Source: Bacillota bacterium
GTDB taxonomy: Bacteria; Bacillota_I; Bacilli_A; RF39; UBA660
DNA: 64,000 nucleotides
Direction: 5' to 3'
Assembly: GCA_015059495.1 (NCBI GenBank)
Contig: SVAI01000001.1
Coordinates: forward strand, 371,246 to 435,245
Part shown: positions 45,508 to 54,285 of the stretch, piece after piece
How the letters are laid out: the number at the start of each line of letters is the position of its first letter
Numbering within the stretch: the stretch's first letter is position 1
The notes under the pieces: generated by a model
Databases searched by the model: none
What the model was told of the DNA's origin: nothing
The model's input: only the letters and a program-made list of their open reading frames with translations
Translations under genes and position numbers: made by a program

Positions 45508-47274
45508 ATGTTTGGTAATATTAAATACTTAACAGAAGGTGAAGCTATAATCGAAGCCAATATTAAAAGTGGTGAAGATATTGATGTAATGAATGCTAAT
45601 GTAGTATTCGAAGAAAAAGATCAAAGGATTTTAGGTGAAGTAGAGGAAGTAAAAGAAGATACTATTAGAATTAGATTCCTAGGTGAATTTATTGATGGTA
45701 GATATGTTTCTGGTGTTATTAGAAAACCTCTATTAACTTCAATGATAAGAGTTGTAAATGATGAAGAATTAAAAGAATTAATGGGTACATATGATGAAAC
45801 TACATTATATATAGGTAAGAGTTCTATTTATAAAAATTTTGATGTATGTGTTAAAATAAATGACTTATTTGCTAACCATATGGCTATATTTGGTAATACT
45901 GGTTCAGGTAAATCATGGGGTACAGCAAGATTAGTACAAAATATGTTCTCTAATCCTAAATCTTTACCATATAATGCAAATATCTTTATATTTGATGCTT
46001 ATGGTGAATATAAAACAGCATTTAGAGAAATAAATAAAATAAATCAAATATACTCATATAAATTTATTACAACAAATCCAACAGAAGCAACTGATAAAAA
46101 ATTAAGAATTCCAACACATTTACTTACATTAGATGATTATACATTATTATTACAATGTGATAACCATGCACAAATTCCAATTATTGAAAGATCTTTAAGA
46201 CTTGCTAAGATATTCTCTAAAGTAAGTGACGATACAGTAGCATATAAAAACCATTTAATAGCAAAAGCTTTATTAGCAATTTTATATAGCAATGAAACAT
46301 CAAAAGAAAAGAAAAATGAAATATTTAGAATTATAGAAGTATGTCATACAAAAGACTTTAACTTTGATGCAACTATTCAAGGTTTAGGTTATACAAGAAA
46401 CTTTTCTGAATGTTTTGAAATAGATGGTAATGGTAACTTTGGTGAAAGTGTATTAATTAATGACTATATCTTAAAATTCCTAAACGATAGCTTAGAAGGT
46501 ACTCCAGAACCTAAAGATGCATTCTACACATTAAAAGACTTTGCAGATGCTTTAGAATTTACATTAATATCTGAAGGTTTCTTACATAATAAAACATTAT
46601 ATGATGATGCAATTATCTTAAAAGTTAGATTAAATTCAATCATAAATTCATTTGTAGGTAATTTCTTTGATGTAGATCAATATATTACTCAAGATCAATA
46701 CATTGCATCTCTAGTAATGAACGAAAACAAGAGAAAAGCACAAATTATAAATATTAATTTAGAAGATATTGATGATACATATGCTAAGATAATCGTTAAG
46801 ATTATGTCTAGATTCTTCTTTGAGTTTGCTAAACGTAGACCACAAAGAGCATCTATTCCATTCCATATCTTCTTAGAAGAAGCACATAGATATGTTTCTA
46901 AAGATGCAGATACATTCTTAATTGGTTACAATATCTTTGAACGTATTGCAAAAGAAGGTAGAAAATACGGTGTTCTATTAAATATTATTTCACAAAGACC
47001 AGTAGAAATTTCTGAAACAGTTATTTCTCAATGTTCTAACTTCTTAATATTTAAAATGACACACCCTAAAGATATCGAATATATTAGAACAATGCTTCCT
47101 AATATCTCTCAAGATGTTATCGAAAAACAAAAAATCTTACAACCAGGTAACTGTGTAGGATTCGGTGGAGCATTTAAATTACCAATGATTATAAAAATGG
47201 ATAAACCAAATCCAGCACCATATTCGGAATCATGTAAAGTTGATGCTATATGGCCTGCTAAATTTAATAAATAA
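45508..47274 (+). CDS. HerA-like FtsK/HerA-superfamily ATPase
   Basis: 588 residues. A beta-barrel (HAS-like) domain occupies about 1-90. Walker A is GNTGSGKS (129-136), Walker B is PFHIFLEEAH near 455, and the sensor segment ISQRPVEISETVISQCSNFLIFKM is the form found in HerA. HerA forms a hexamer that pumps DNA, usually with the NurA nuclease or, in defence systems, with SIR2- or nuclease-type partners. No NurA is adjacent; the next gene encodes an unrelated 551-residue protein. A TATAAT precedes the GAGGGTGG ribosome site, and the gene has its own terminator. Confidence 0.85.
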   Translation: MFGNIKYLTEGEAIIEANIKSGEDIDVMNANVVFEEKDQRILGEVEEVKEDTIRIRFLGEFIDGRYVSGVIRKPLLTSMIRVVNDEELKELMGTYDETTLYIGKSSIYKNFDVCVKINDLFANHMAIFGNTGSGKSWGTARLVQNMFSNPKSLPYNANIFIFDAYGEYKTAFREINKINQIYSYKFITTNPTEATDKKLRIPTHLLTLDDYTLLLQCDNHAQIPIIERSLRLAKIFSKVSDDTVAYKNHLIAKALLAILYSNETSKEKKNEIFRIIEVCHTKDFNFDATIQGLGYTRNFSECFEIDGNGNFGESVLINDYILKFLNDSLEGTPEPKDAFYTLKDFADALEFTLISEGFLHNKTLYDDAIILKVRLNSIINSFVGNFFDVDQYITQDQYIASLVMNENKRKAQIININLEDIDDTYAKIIVKIMSRFFFEFAKRRPQRASIPFHIFLEEAHRYVSKDADTFLIGYNIFERIAKEGRKYGVLLNIISQRPVEISETVISQCSNFLIFKMTHPKDIEYIRTMLPNISQDVIEKQKILQPGNCVGFGGAFKLPMIIKMDKPNPAPYSESCKVDAIWPAKFNK

Positions 47275-47299
47275 GGTATTCAAATTGAATATCTTTTTA
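47273..47299 (+). terminator. Terminator after the HerA-like gene
   Basis: GGTATTC pairs with GAATATC (one G-U) around AAATT, then a T run. Confidence 0.65.
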
Positions 47300-47334
47300 T
47301 TTATTGATATAATATTATTAGGAGTTAAAAACAT

Positions 47335-48990
47335 ATGGAAAATCTAGATTTAGCAACAATTAAACAAAAAATAATTTATGGTGTAAATAAAAATTGGCCA
47401 GAATTATATAAAGCAAGATATGCTTATCTAATGTTAGGCAAATATTTATCCAAGGACACAGACTTTTTCTTTTCAACCGAAAATAAACTAGGTGAACTAA
47501 ACCTAAGTATGAAAGAAATAAAACAAAGATATAACATGAGAGAAGGAAAGAATAACTATGTAACTTGTGTAAGTGCTTCCTATATATTATATGAAATTCT
47601 ATATGCTTTAAATATCACATCATATTTAGTAAAATCCAAAAACAACAAAATTGAAGTAAATTTAGATGGTGAAAAATTTGATGTTACACATTATATTCTA
47701 GCAATCGAAGCAGACGGTAAAAAATATTTTGCATCACTTTCTGCAGATCTTCCATATATTCAACAAGGTATGAAAACTCAGCATTTCGGAGTTAATATAC
47801 CATACTACAAAACATTAAGTGATGGTTCTAAGCAACAAGTATACGAAGGTGAAGAAATCAAACACTCAGTCTTATCTGAAGAAGAATTAAAAGAAATAGA
47901 TATAGAAGTCGGATACTTAAAATCATACTATAAAATTGATAATAACAATAATTCATCAAAAGAATTCTATTTACAATATGAAGACTCAGCATTTGAAATA
48001 TTAAAATCACAACTAACAAATAATAGACTATATTATAATTTAAGAAGTCAATTATCACCATTTTATAAAACAGTTTATCCAATTAAATACAAAAACGGTA
48101 CTGAATATGACTTAATAGATATAGATAAAGTTGAATTAAGTGATGAAGAAATAAACGGTAAAATCCATTTTATATGTTTATCAATAGATGGAATATTAAG
48201 TGATTTAACAGGTTTGATAACACATTCAATAGCATTTAATAATGAAGAAGTAGATTTTAATGAATGGATTAAAGAAAAATGTGAATTATTAAAAGACTAT
48301 ATTTTAAAAGAACATAAGGATGACGAAAAATATAAAATTGATGATAATTTTGATTATTCTAAATGGTCTAGAATCATTAAAAAAGATAATATCTATAAAG
48401 AAACTGAAGAATATAAAAATGTATTACTAATCTTAGATAAAACAAATGCTTTAGTAAAACAAATTAAAAATAAAGATCCCCAAGATATAACAACATTATT
48501 AACTAAGCTATCATTTCATACACTAAATAACGATTTTATCTTACCAAGAGATAAAAACTCATTCATTTCAAATAAATATATAGCATCTAAATTATCATTA
48601 TTATTTCCATATATATTTAGTGCTAATGAAATAATTACAAATTTTAACGAAGAAAACTATAGTGAAAAAATAGTTATAATTAAAAAAATAATTGAAATGA
48701 TGTTTACTGAATTAACAGTAAATAACTCTAAAATAGAAGGATATAATACAAAATACAGTGCCGTAATGAACAGAATACAATTATACGCTGTTAAAAATAC
48801 AGATGATTTATCATATCAAATAATAATAAATATAGTAGGAAATAATGAACTAGGGGATTATTACTTCTTATATAATCCAAAAGCTAACACTTTTGGTCCT
48901 ATAAACATCCTAGACTTTAGTGAAAAGAAATATATATTTGTTAGTGATAGACTAAAAGAAATACTAAAAGAAGAAACAAAAAAGAGATAA
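47335..48990 (+). CDS. Large hypothetical protein with transglutaminase-like Cys-His-Asp order
   Basis: 551 residues. In the N-terminal third, YVTCVSASYILYEILYAL places Cys78 at a helix start, DVTHYILAIEADGKKYF places His119 on a strand and ASLSADLP places Asp138 after it. The spacing C-41-H-19-D is that of transglutaminase/papain-like cysteine enzymes. The middle and C-terminal parts are helical and acidic with no known motif. No signal peptide or membrane helix. It follows the HerA-like gene by 60 bases with its own AGGAG site. The fold call is inference from motif order. Confidence 0.5.
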   Translation: MENLDLATIKQKIIYGVNKNWPELYKARYAYLMLGKYLSKDTDFFFSTENKLGELNLSMKEIKQRYNMREGKNNYVTCVSASYILYEILYALNITSYLVKSKNNKIEVNLDGEKFDVTHYILAIEADGKKYFASLSADLPYIQQGMKTQHFGVNIPYYKTLSDGSKQQVYEGEEIKHSVLSEEELKEIDIEVGYLKSYYKIDNNNNSSKEFYLQYEDSAFEILKSQLTNNRLYYNLRSQLSPFYKTVYPIKYKNGTEYDLIDIDKVELSDEEINGKIHFICLSIDGILSDLTGLITHSIAFNNEEVDFNEWIKEKCELLKDYILKEHKDDEKYKIDDNFDYSKWSRIIKKDNIYKETEEYKNVLLILDKTNALVKQIKNKDPQDITTLLTKLSFHTLNNDFILPRDKNSFISNKYIASKLSLLFPYIFSANEIITNFNEENYSEKIVIIKKIIEMMFTELTVNNSKIEGYNTKYSAVMNRIQLYAVKNTDDLSYQIIINIVGNNELGDYYFLYNPKANTFGPINILDFSEKKYIFVSDRLKEILKEETKKR

Positions 48991-49010
48991 TATTTATCTC
49001 TTTTTATTAA
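48980..49010. terminator. Bidirectional terminator
   Basis: AAAAGAGATAA pairs with TTATCTCTTTT around TAT between convergent genes ending at 48990 and 48994. Confidence 0.85.
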
Positions 49011-49359
49011 TTTCTTCAAGTTTTTCTCTGTAAGCCATAAATCTATTAATTGGACTCATATCTGCAATTCTTTTAATATTTTTAAATCTTACGTACTCAT
49101 TAGCAGTACTAGGATCATCTTGTTTTAATTCAACAGTATCTATATTACGTAATTTATTAATTGGATCAACTAAATCAGCTATTACCGGTAGATTATCTTT
49201 AGAAGACATGGACATAATATAATATTTAATTAATGGATCATTCTCTCTTTGAATAGAGTATATCCAATTTTCAACATCGCCATCACGATAATATCTAACT
49301 TTAGTAATAAAATCAATATTAACTGGACTATTATTATCAACATTAAACATAAAATCCAT
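48994..49359 (-). CDS. Hypothetical protein, 121 residues
   Basis: Soluble, beta-rich first half (FITKVRYYRDGDVENWIYSI), then a helical, charged second half (RFKNIKRIADMSPINRFMAYREKLEE). No family recognised. AGGAG precedes the ATG. It is encoded opposite to its neighbours, upstream of and divergent from the 6S RNA promoter. Confidence 0.5.
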   Translation of the reverse strand: MDFMFNVDNNSPVNIDFITKVRYYRDGDVENWIYSIQRENDPLIKYYIMSMSSKDNLPVIADLVDPINKLRNIDTVELKQDDPSTANEYVRFKNIKRIADMSPINRFMAYREKLEEINKKR

Positions 49360-49422
49360 ATTGGCTCAACTCCTACAATAATTATAGAGTATTTAGCTTT
49401 TAAAGTCAAATTCTTATTCGCG

Positions 49423-49451
49423 TTGACAAAAAAATATAGATATGTTATATT
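49423..49451 (+). promoter_or_regulatory. 6S RNA promoter
   Basis: TTGACA at 49423-49428, a 17-base spacer and TATATT at 49446-49451. The predicted start near 49458 coincides with the base of the RNA closing stem. Confidence 0.85.
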
Positions 49452-49457
49452 GAAGAT

Positions 49458-49640
49458 GTCAAAGGCAAGAGGTTAATTATTTATATAAAAACCGCCAAAG
49501 TGATTATAAGGGAGTCTAATTGTCTTGTGGTGCTGGATGATCGGCTTGACCGATAACCCTAAAGCAAGCATGTGACACCCACCTGCGAGCATGCGGGGAT
49601 TTTATCACAGATTAACCTTCCTTTGGCCTTTTTATTTTTA
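49458..49640 (+). ncRNA. ssrS: 6S RNA
   Basis: About 180 bases. The ends pair: CAAAGG (49460-49465) with CCTTTG (49620-49625), and AGGTTAAT (49470-49477) with ATTAACCT (49611-49618). The interior carries GACCGATAACCC and CACCTGCGAGCATGCGGGGA, which correspond to the CCGAUA and GAGCAUGC elements of 6S RNAs. A T run closes it. 6S RNA folds like an open promoter and sequesters sigma-A RNA polymerase. In B. subtilis the 6S-1 gene (bsrA) also lies directly upstream of yrvM/tcdA, as here, which supports the call. Confidence 0.85.
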
Positions 49641-49658
49641 AATAAAGGAGTAACAATT

Positions 49659-49880
49659 ATGAATTCGTCAATTAATCAAGGTACATTCTTTAAAAGTCAA
49701 CAAATTAATAATACTAATAAGCTATATGAAGAAGTACCAAATCAACACTCATTTATCAAAGGAAAAGTACGTAGAAGAGTTAATTCTTCATTTTTAAACA
49801 AAGAGACTTGCAATATGCCTCAAGAATTCGGTAAAGTTAGACCAGAAAAGCTAACTCACTCACGTACAATGACACCATAG
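49659..49880 (+). CDS. Small hypothetical protein between 6S RNA and tcdA
   Basis: 73 residues, polar and basic in the middle (FIKGKVRRRVNSSFLNKETC), with no membrane segment. No family recognised. ATG 49659 has AAAGGAG at the right distance; the in-frame upstream ATG at 49572 lies inside the 6S RNA and is rejected. It ends 9 bases before tcdA and is probably cotranscribed with it. Confidence 0.55.
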   Translation: MNSSINQGTFFKSQQINNTNKLYEEVPNQHSFIKGKVRRRVNSSFLNKETCNMPQEFGKVRPEKLTHSRTMTP

Positions 49881-49889
49881 GAGTAAATT

Positions 49890-50570
49890 ATGTTCGATAG
49901 ATTATTAAGATTAATAACTAATGAAGATTTAAATAAATTAAAAAATACTAATGTATTATTAGTTGGAGTAGGTGGAGTAGGTGGTTATGCTCTTGAAGCT
50001 TTAGTAAGATGTGGAATAGAAAACATTACTATTGTAGATTCAGATAATGTAGAACTTTCTAACTTAAATAGACAAATAATATCACTACAATCTAATATTG
50101 GTAAACCTAAAGTAGAAGTAGCATCTACTAGAGTAAAAGATATTAATCCTAATATAAATATAGCTACTATTAAAGAATTTATTACTAAAGATAATATAGA
50201 TATCTTATTTAATAATAATTATGATTATATTATTGATGCCTGTGATACAGTTACTACTAAAGTATTACTAATACAAGAAGCAAATAAAAGAAATATTAAT
50301 ATAATATCTTGTATGGGTACAGGTAATAGATTTGATCCATCTAAGGTTAAAATAACTGATGTATCTAAAACTAATAACGATCCATTAGCTAAAATAATGA
50401 GAAAATTATTAAGAGAAATTAATATAAAACATCAAAAAGTAGTATTTTCTGATGAACTACCAATTAAAACAAGTGATAGAACTCCAGGTTCTACATCACT
50501 AGTACCATCAGTAGCAGGTATTTATGCTGCATCATATGTTATAAATGACATATTGCAAAACAAAAACTAA
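49890..50570 (+). CDS. tcdA: tRNA threonylcarbamoyladenosine dehydratase TcdA
   Basis: 226 residues of the E1/ThiF fold. LLVGVGGVGGYALEALVRCGI is the ATP-binding loop, DSDNVELSNLNRQI the Arg/Asn substrate contact, and VPSVAGIYAASYVINDIL the C-terminal helix. It converts t6A-37 of tRNA to the cyclic ct6A form. yrvM in Bacillus is the same gene in the same order. Confidence 0.95.
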   Translation: MFDRLLRLITNEDLNKLKNTNVLLVGVGGVGGYALEALVRCGIENITIVDSDNVELSNLNRQIISLQSNIGKPKVEVASTRVKDINPNINIATIKEFITKDNIDILFNNNYDYIIDACDTVTTKVLLIQEANKRNINIISCMGTGNRFDPSKVKITDVSKTNNDPLAKIMRKLLREINIKHQKVVFSDELPIKTSDRTPGSTSLVPSVAGIYAASYVINDILQNKN

Positions 50571-50604
50571 TGTGTTAGTATTAAGTTAATTCGAGGTAAT
50601 ATAT

Positions 50605-51027
50605 ATGAAACAATATAAATTGGTTAAACAAGGAGATAATATTATCCTGTTTAAATATAATGAAGAAACAAATTCTTACATTGTAGTACCAAATATAACA
50701 ATAGAAAGATTATTTAGTATTTTAGATAATATGTTAGAATCTAAAAAAATAATAGAAAAAATACATCTAGTAGATAGTGTATTAGAGATTAAAACAATAT
50801 ATCTTAACGATGATGGAGACTATAGAGAAGAGACAATAAAAATACAAATATGTAATAAAATATTAGATAATTCATTATTAAGAGATGAATTATATTCTAG
50901 ATTAAATCGTTATAATGCAATTTTAAAGACTGAAACTAATGACAATATTGCACATATTAGATTTAATCCTAATAATGTAAGAAAAAGAAGATTAGAAGAA
51001 GAAAAAAGACTTATGCATATATCATAA
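50605..51027 (+). CDS. Hypothetical protein, 140 residues
   Basis: A small soluble protein: beta-rich start (YKLVKQGDNIILFKYNEETNSYIVV), a middle domain with EIKTIYLNDDGDYREETIKIQI and a basic tail (NVRKRRLEEEKRLMHIS). Not recognised. Its last 6 bases overlap the convergent rarA gene, and both ends share a terminator stem. Confidence 0.5.
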   Translation: MKQYKLVKQGDNIILFKYNEETNSYIVVPNITIERLFSILDNMLESKKIIEKIHLVDSVLEIKTIYLNDDGDYREETIKIQICNKILDNSLLRDELYSRLNRYNAILKTETNDNIAHIRFNPNNVRKRRLEEEKRLMHIS

Positions 51028-51034
51028 GTCTTTT
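51004..51034. terminator. Bidirectional terminator inside overlapping gene ends
   Basis: A 12-base stem AAAAGACTTATG/CATAAGTCTTTT with a 7-base loop, within the last codons of both convergent genes. Confidence 0.85.
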
Positions 51035-52218
51035 GTTATTTCATCATGTAATCTATTTAAACTATCTTCATATTTATTCTTGCCAGGATTATAATATTTT
51101 TTATTTTTTATATTATCTGGTAAATATTGTTGTTTAACCCAATTATTCTTATAATTATGAGGATATTTATAATCTGGAGAAGTAGTTTTAATATGATTAG
51201 GTACATTACCAGTATTACCACTTCTTATATCATTTAATGCTATATCTAAAGCAACATGAGCACTATTTGATTTAGGAGATAATGCCATTTCACAAACAAT
51301 AGTACCAAGTGGTATTCTTGCCTCAGGTAAACCAGTTCTCTCAGCAGCATGTATTGCAGCATCAAGTTTAGGTCCAAGTGAAGGATTAGCAAGACCAATA
51401 TCTTCATAAACAATAACTGAAAGTCTTCTAAAAATGGAATCTAAATCACCAGCTTCAATTAATCTAGCTAAATAATGCATTGATGCATTAACATCACTAC
51501 CTCTAATTGATTTTTGTAATGCCGATAATACATCATAATGACCATCTTGATTTTTATCAGCAAAGAATACAGGTTTAGAATTAATAGTTTTAAGTACATC
51601 CATAGTAACTTTATTATCACTTGTAGATGCACTAGCAACATCAAGTAAATTAATAGCATTTCTAAAATCACCAGATGATACTTTAGCTATATATTCTAAT
51701 GCTTCTTTATTAATAGAAATATGTTCTTTTTTAGCTATTTTTTTAATACCACCAACTATATCATCAATAGTTAATTCGTGTAATTCAAATATTTGACATC
51801 TACTTCTAATAGCGGGATTAATAATATGATATGGATTAGATGTAGTCATACCAATTAATATTATTAAACCTGATTCTAAATAAGGTAATAATAAATCTTG
51901 TTTATCTTTATTTAATCTATGTATCTCATCCATTATTACTACCATTTCACCATACATCTTAGCTTCTTGTACAACAACTTCAAAGTCAGCTTTAGTATTA
52001 ATAGTAGCATTTAAAAATCTATGTCTTATTTGTAATTCTTCAACAATAGCATTAGCAATAGATGTTTTACCAATACCTGGTTTACCATATAATATCATTG
52101 AAAATAGCTTTTTATTCTTAACTAAATTAGATAATATCTTATTTTCACCAATTAAATGAGTTTGTCCAACAACATCACTTAATTTATTTGATCGGTATTT
52201 GTTCGCTAATAATTCCAT
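51022..52218 (-). CDS. rarA: RarA (MgsA) replication-associated AAA+ ATPase
   Basis: 398 residues. Walker A GKPGIGKTS, Walker B VVIMDEIHRL and sensor 1 LIGMTTSNP, then SRCQIFEL and the C-terminal MgsA domain (SIRGSDVNASMHYLARLIEAGDL, EDIGLANP). It acts at stalled replication forks. The Bacillus homologue yrvN lies beside yrvM/tcdA too, though on the same strand; here it is inverted. Confidence 0.95.
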   Translation of the reverse strand: MELLANKYRSNKLSDVVGQTHLIGENKILSNLVKNKKLFSMILYGKPGIGKTSIANAIVEELQIRHRFLNATINTKADFEVVVQEAKMYGEMVVIMDEIHRLNKDKQDLLLPYLESGLIILIGMTTSNPYHIINPAIRSRCQIFELHELTIDDIVGGIKKIAKKEHISINKEALEYIAKVSSGDFRNAINLLDVASASTSDNKVTMDVLKTINSKPVFFADKNQDGHYDVLSALQKSIRGSDVNASMHYLARLIEAGDLDSIFRRLSVIVYEDIGLANPSLGPKLDAAIHAAERTGLPEARIPLGTIVCEMALSPKSNSAHVALDIALNDIRSGNTGNVPNHIKTTSPDYKYPHNYKNNWVKQQYLPDNIKNKKYYNPGKNKYEDSLNRLHDEITKDL

Positions 52219-52318
52219 TTTTTCTCACCTTTATTTATTATATCATGTTATAATATGATTAGGTGAAGAAAACAACAGAATTAAGCAACTAAAGATTATT
52301 TCACAAAGAGAGGGTTAC

Positions 52319-53227
52319 ATGGAAGAAATAAGAGAATTTATCAAAAACAGACCAGATGTAAGAGCAGCATATGGTTACGGATCAAAAATATTTAAACAAG
52401 AAAATGCTATAACAACAGATTCTTTAATAGATTTAATCTTTGTAGTAGATAATATTAAAGAATGGCATTTAAAAAACTTAGAAATTAATCCTAAGGATTA
52501 TTCATTAATTGGTTCTAATTATTTTAAAATTGCATCTGCAGATTCAATTAAAGGATCAACAGGTATTGCGTATATAAGTGATATTGAAGAAAATGGTTTA
52601 AGATATAAATTTGGAACTATTGAATATAAAGATTTATACTCTAACTTACAATCATGGAAAAGTTTTTATGTACCAGGAAGATTTCAAAAAACTATTTATC
52701 CATATAAAGAAGACATTGAATTAAATGAAGCAATTATGTTAAATAGAAAGAAAGCTCTTTTAGTAGCAACTTATTTAGCAGAAAAAGATTTCTTAACTAA
52801 AGAAGAATTATTTGAAACACTAGTTAATTTATCATACATGGGAGATCCAAGAATGAAAATTGGTGAAACACCAGAAAAAGTTAAAAATATTGTTCAAGGT
52901 GCTTATGATGAATTTAATAAAATATATAATTTTGATACTCCATACTTTGAAGATCTAGGAGATTCAGTAGCAATTAATACATCAAGTATAATAAATCAAT
53001 ATAATAATTTACCATTAGCAATAAGAGAATACATAAATAATTCAAACAATGACATTATAAGCAATAATATAAGAGATTATCTAACTAAATTAAATCATGA
53101 TGAAGCATGGGAAATGATGTTAAAAGCTCCATTAACAAATGGTGTAGTACGCTCTGCAGCTTATGGTGCAAGAAAACTAAAAAAAGGAATTAATGGAAGA
53201 ATTGAACAAATGAAAAAAACAGCATAA
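52319..53227 (+). CDS. Tam41-type CDP-diacylglycerol synthase
   Basis: 302 residues without a membrane helix. The nucleotidyltransferase core has AAYGYGSKIF (17-25, the GS motif), DLIFVVD (38-44, metal-binding acidic pair) and WHLKNLEINPKDYS. Downstream are YVPGRFQKTI, LSYMGDPRMKIGE and VRSAAYGARK, each of which lines up with mitochondrial Tam41 (TAMM41), a peripheral enzyme making CDP-DAG for cardiolipin. The likely reaction is CTP plus phosphatidate. The genome also has CdsA at 11.6 kb, so two unrelated families may serve one step. GAGGGTT precedes ATG 52319. Confidence 0.85.
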   Translation: MEEIREFIKNRPDVRAAYGYGSKIFKQENAITTDSLIDLIFVVDNIKEWHLKNLEINPKDYSLIGSNYFKIASADSIKGSTGIAYISDIEENGLRYKFGTIEYKDLYSNLQSWKSFYVPGRFQKTIYPYKEDIELNEAIMLNRKKALLVATYLAEKDFLTKEELFETLVNLSYMGDPRMKIGETPEKVKNIVQGAYDEFNKIYNFDTPYFEDLGDSVAINTSSIINQYNNLPLAIREYINNSNNDIISNNIRDYLTKLNHDEAWEMMLKAPLTNGVVRSAAYGARKLKKGINGRIEQMKKTA

Positions 53228-53244
53228 TAAAAGAAGGGATATAA

Positions 53245-54111
53245 ATGGATTATATTAATAAATATATAGATTATTTAAAATATGAAAGAAAACTATCTAA
53301 TAATACTGTAATGTCTTATTCTAATGATTTAAATGACTTATATTTATTCTTTAATGAAGATATTATTAAAGTAACATATAAAGATTTAGTAAAATATATT
53401 AATTCTTTAAGTAATTTAAATGCTAGATCTATAGCACATCATATAAGTGTAATTAATTCTTTTTATACTTATTTAGTAAATAATGAATATATTAAAGATA
53501 ATCCATCTGAAAATATTAAATCCCCTAAATTAGCTAAAAAATTACCTACATATCTAACTATTGATGAAATTAATAAATTATTAGATATTCAATTATTAAC
53601 TCCATATGATTATAGAAATAAAGCTATGCTAGAACTTTTGTATGCAACAGGACTTAGAATATCAGAATTAATATCTTTAGAATTCTCTAATATAGATATA
53701 GATAATTCAATATTAAGAGTAATAGGTAAGGGATCTAAAGAAAGATTAGTACCATTTAATGATAGTGCATCTAAATATTTAAAATTATATATAGATTACT
53801 ATAGAGATGAAATATTAAATGGAAAATATAGTGATTACTTATTTATATCTAATGCTAAGAAGCCAATAACTAGACAAGGATTCTTTAAAATAATAAAAGC
53901 AGAAGTAAATAGGGCAGGTATTAAAAAAGATGTGTCACCACACGTATTAAGACATTCTTTTGCTACTCATTTACTTGCTAACGGAGCAGATATAAGAGTA
54001 ATACAAGAATTATTAGGACATTCTAATATAGTTACTACTGAAATATATACACATGTAGTAAATGAAAAAGTAAAAAAAGACTACGAAGACGCTCATCTTC
54101 GTAGTAAGTAA
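53245..54111 (+). CDS. xerD: XerD/XerC-type tyrosine recombinase
   Basis: 288 residues. An N-terminal SAM-like core-binding domain (1-90) is followed by a catalytic domain with Arg138 (ATGLRISEL), the beta-hairpin Lys near 162-165, His233-x2-Arg236 (HVLRHSFATHLL), His259 (LGHSN) and Tyr268 (TEIYTHV). Length and motifs are those of chromosomal XerC/XerD, not of integrases with arm domains. A dif-like site lies 930 bases downstream, so this is probably the dimer-resolution recombinase. Whether a second Xer exists elsewhere cannot be seen. The 3' end carries a 9-base hairpin at 54081-54104. Confidence 0.92.
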   Translation: MDYINKYIDYLKYERKLSNNTVMSYSNDLNDLYLFFNEDIIKVTYKDLVKYINSLSNLNARSIAHHISVINSFYTYLVNNEYIKDNPSENIKSPKLAKKLPTYLTIDEINKLLDIQLLTPYDYRNKAMLELLYATGLRISELISLEFSNIDIDNSILRVIGKGSKERLVPFNDSASKYLKLYIDYYRDEILNGKYSDYLFISNAKKPITRQGFFKIIKAEVNRAGIKKDVSPHVLRHSFATHLLANGADIRVIQELLGHSNIVTTEIYTHVVNEKVKKDYEDAHLRSK

Positions 54112-54113
54112 TA

Positions 54114-54215
54114 TTATTTACAATTCTTACAATTTTGACTCGTTCTATTATTAGAACGGGTATTTTTTTGACTAGAATTACTATTTTGTTTAGTATTTCT
54201 ATTTTGTTTATTCAT
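54114..54215 (-). CDS. 33-residue Asn/Gln/Ser-rich small protein
   Basis: GGAGGT sits 8 bases before an ATG opening a 33-codon frame of NKQNRNTKQNSNSSQ-type sequence that ends CKNCK. The ribosome site is the strongest argument. No family is recognised; a role as a small coat or metal-binding protein is only a thought. The xerD terminator hairpin lies inside it on the other strand. Confidence 0.5.
   Translation of the reverse strand: MNKQNRNTKQNSNSSQKNTRSNNRTSQNCKNCK
54138..54169 (+). terminator. Terminator of xerD
   Basis: ACTCGTTCTA pairs with TAGAACGGGT (one G-U) around TTAT, then ATTTTTTT. Confidence 0.8.
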
Positions 54216-54285
54216 AAATATTTACCTCCTAATTATATTATTTACTAATAATAAATAATAATACATATAATATACTAGTGATCAT

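Noticed and set aside
49572..49880. A 102-codon gene starting at 49572
   Set aside because: The first 29 codons lie inside the 6S RNA and lack a ribosome site. The ATG at 49659 has AAAGGAG in place.
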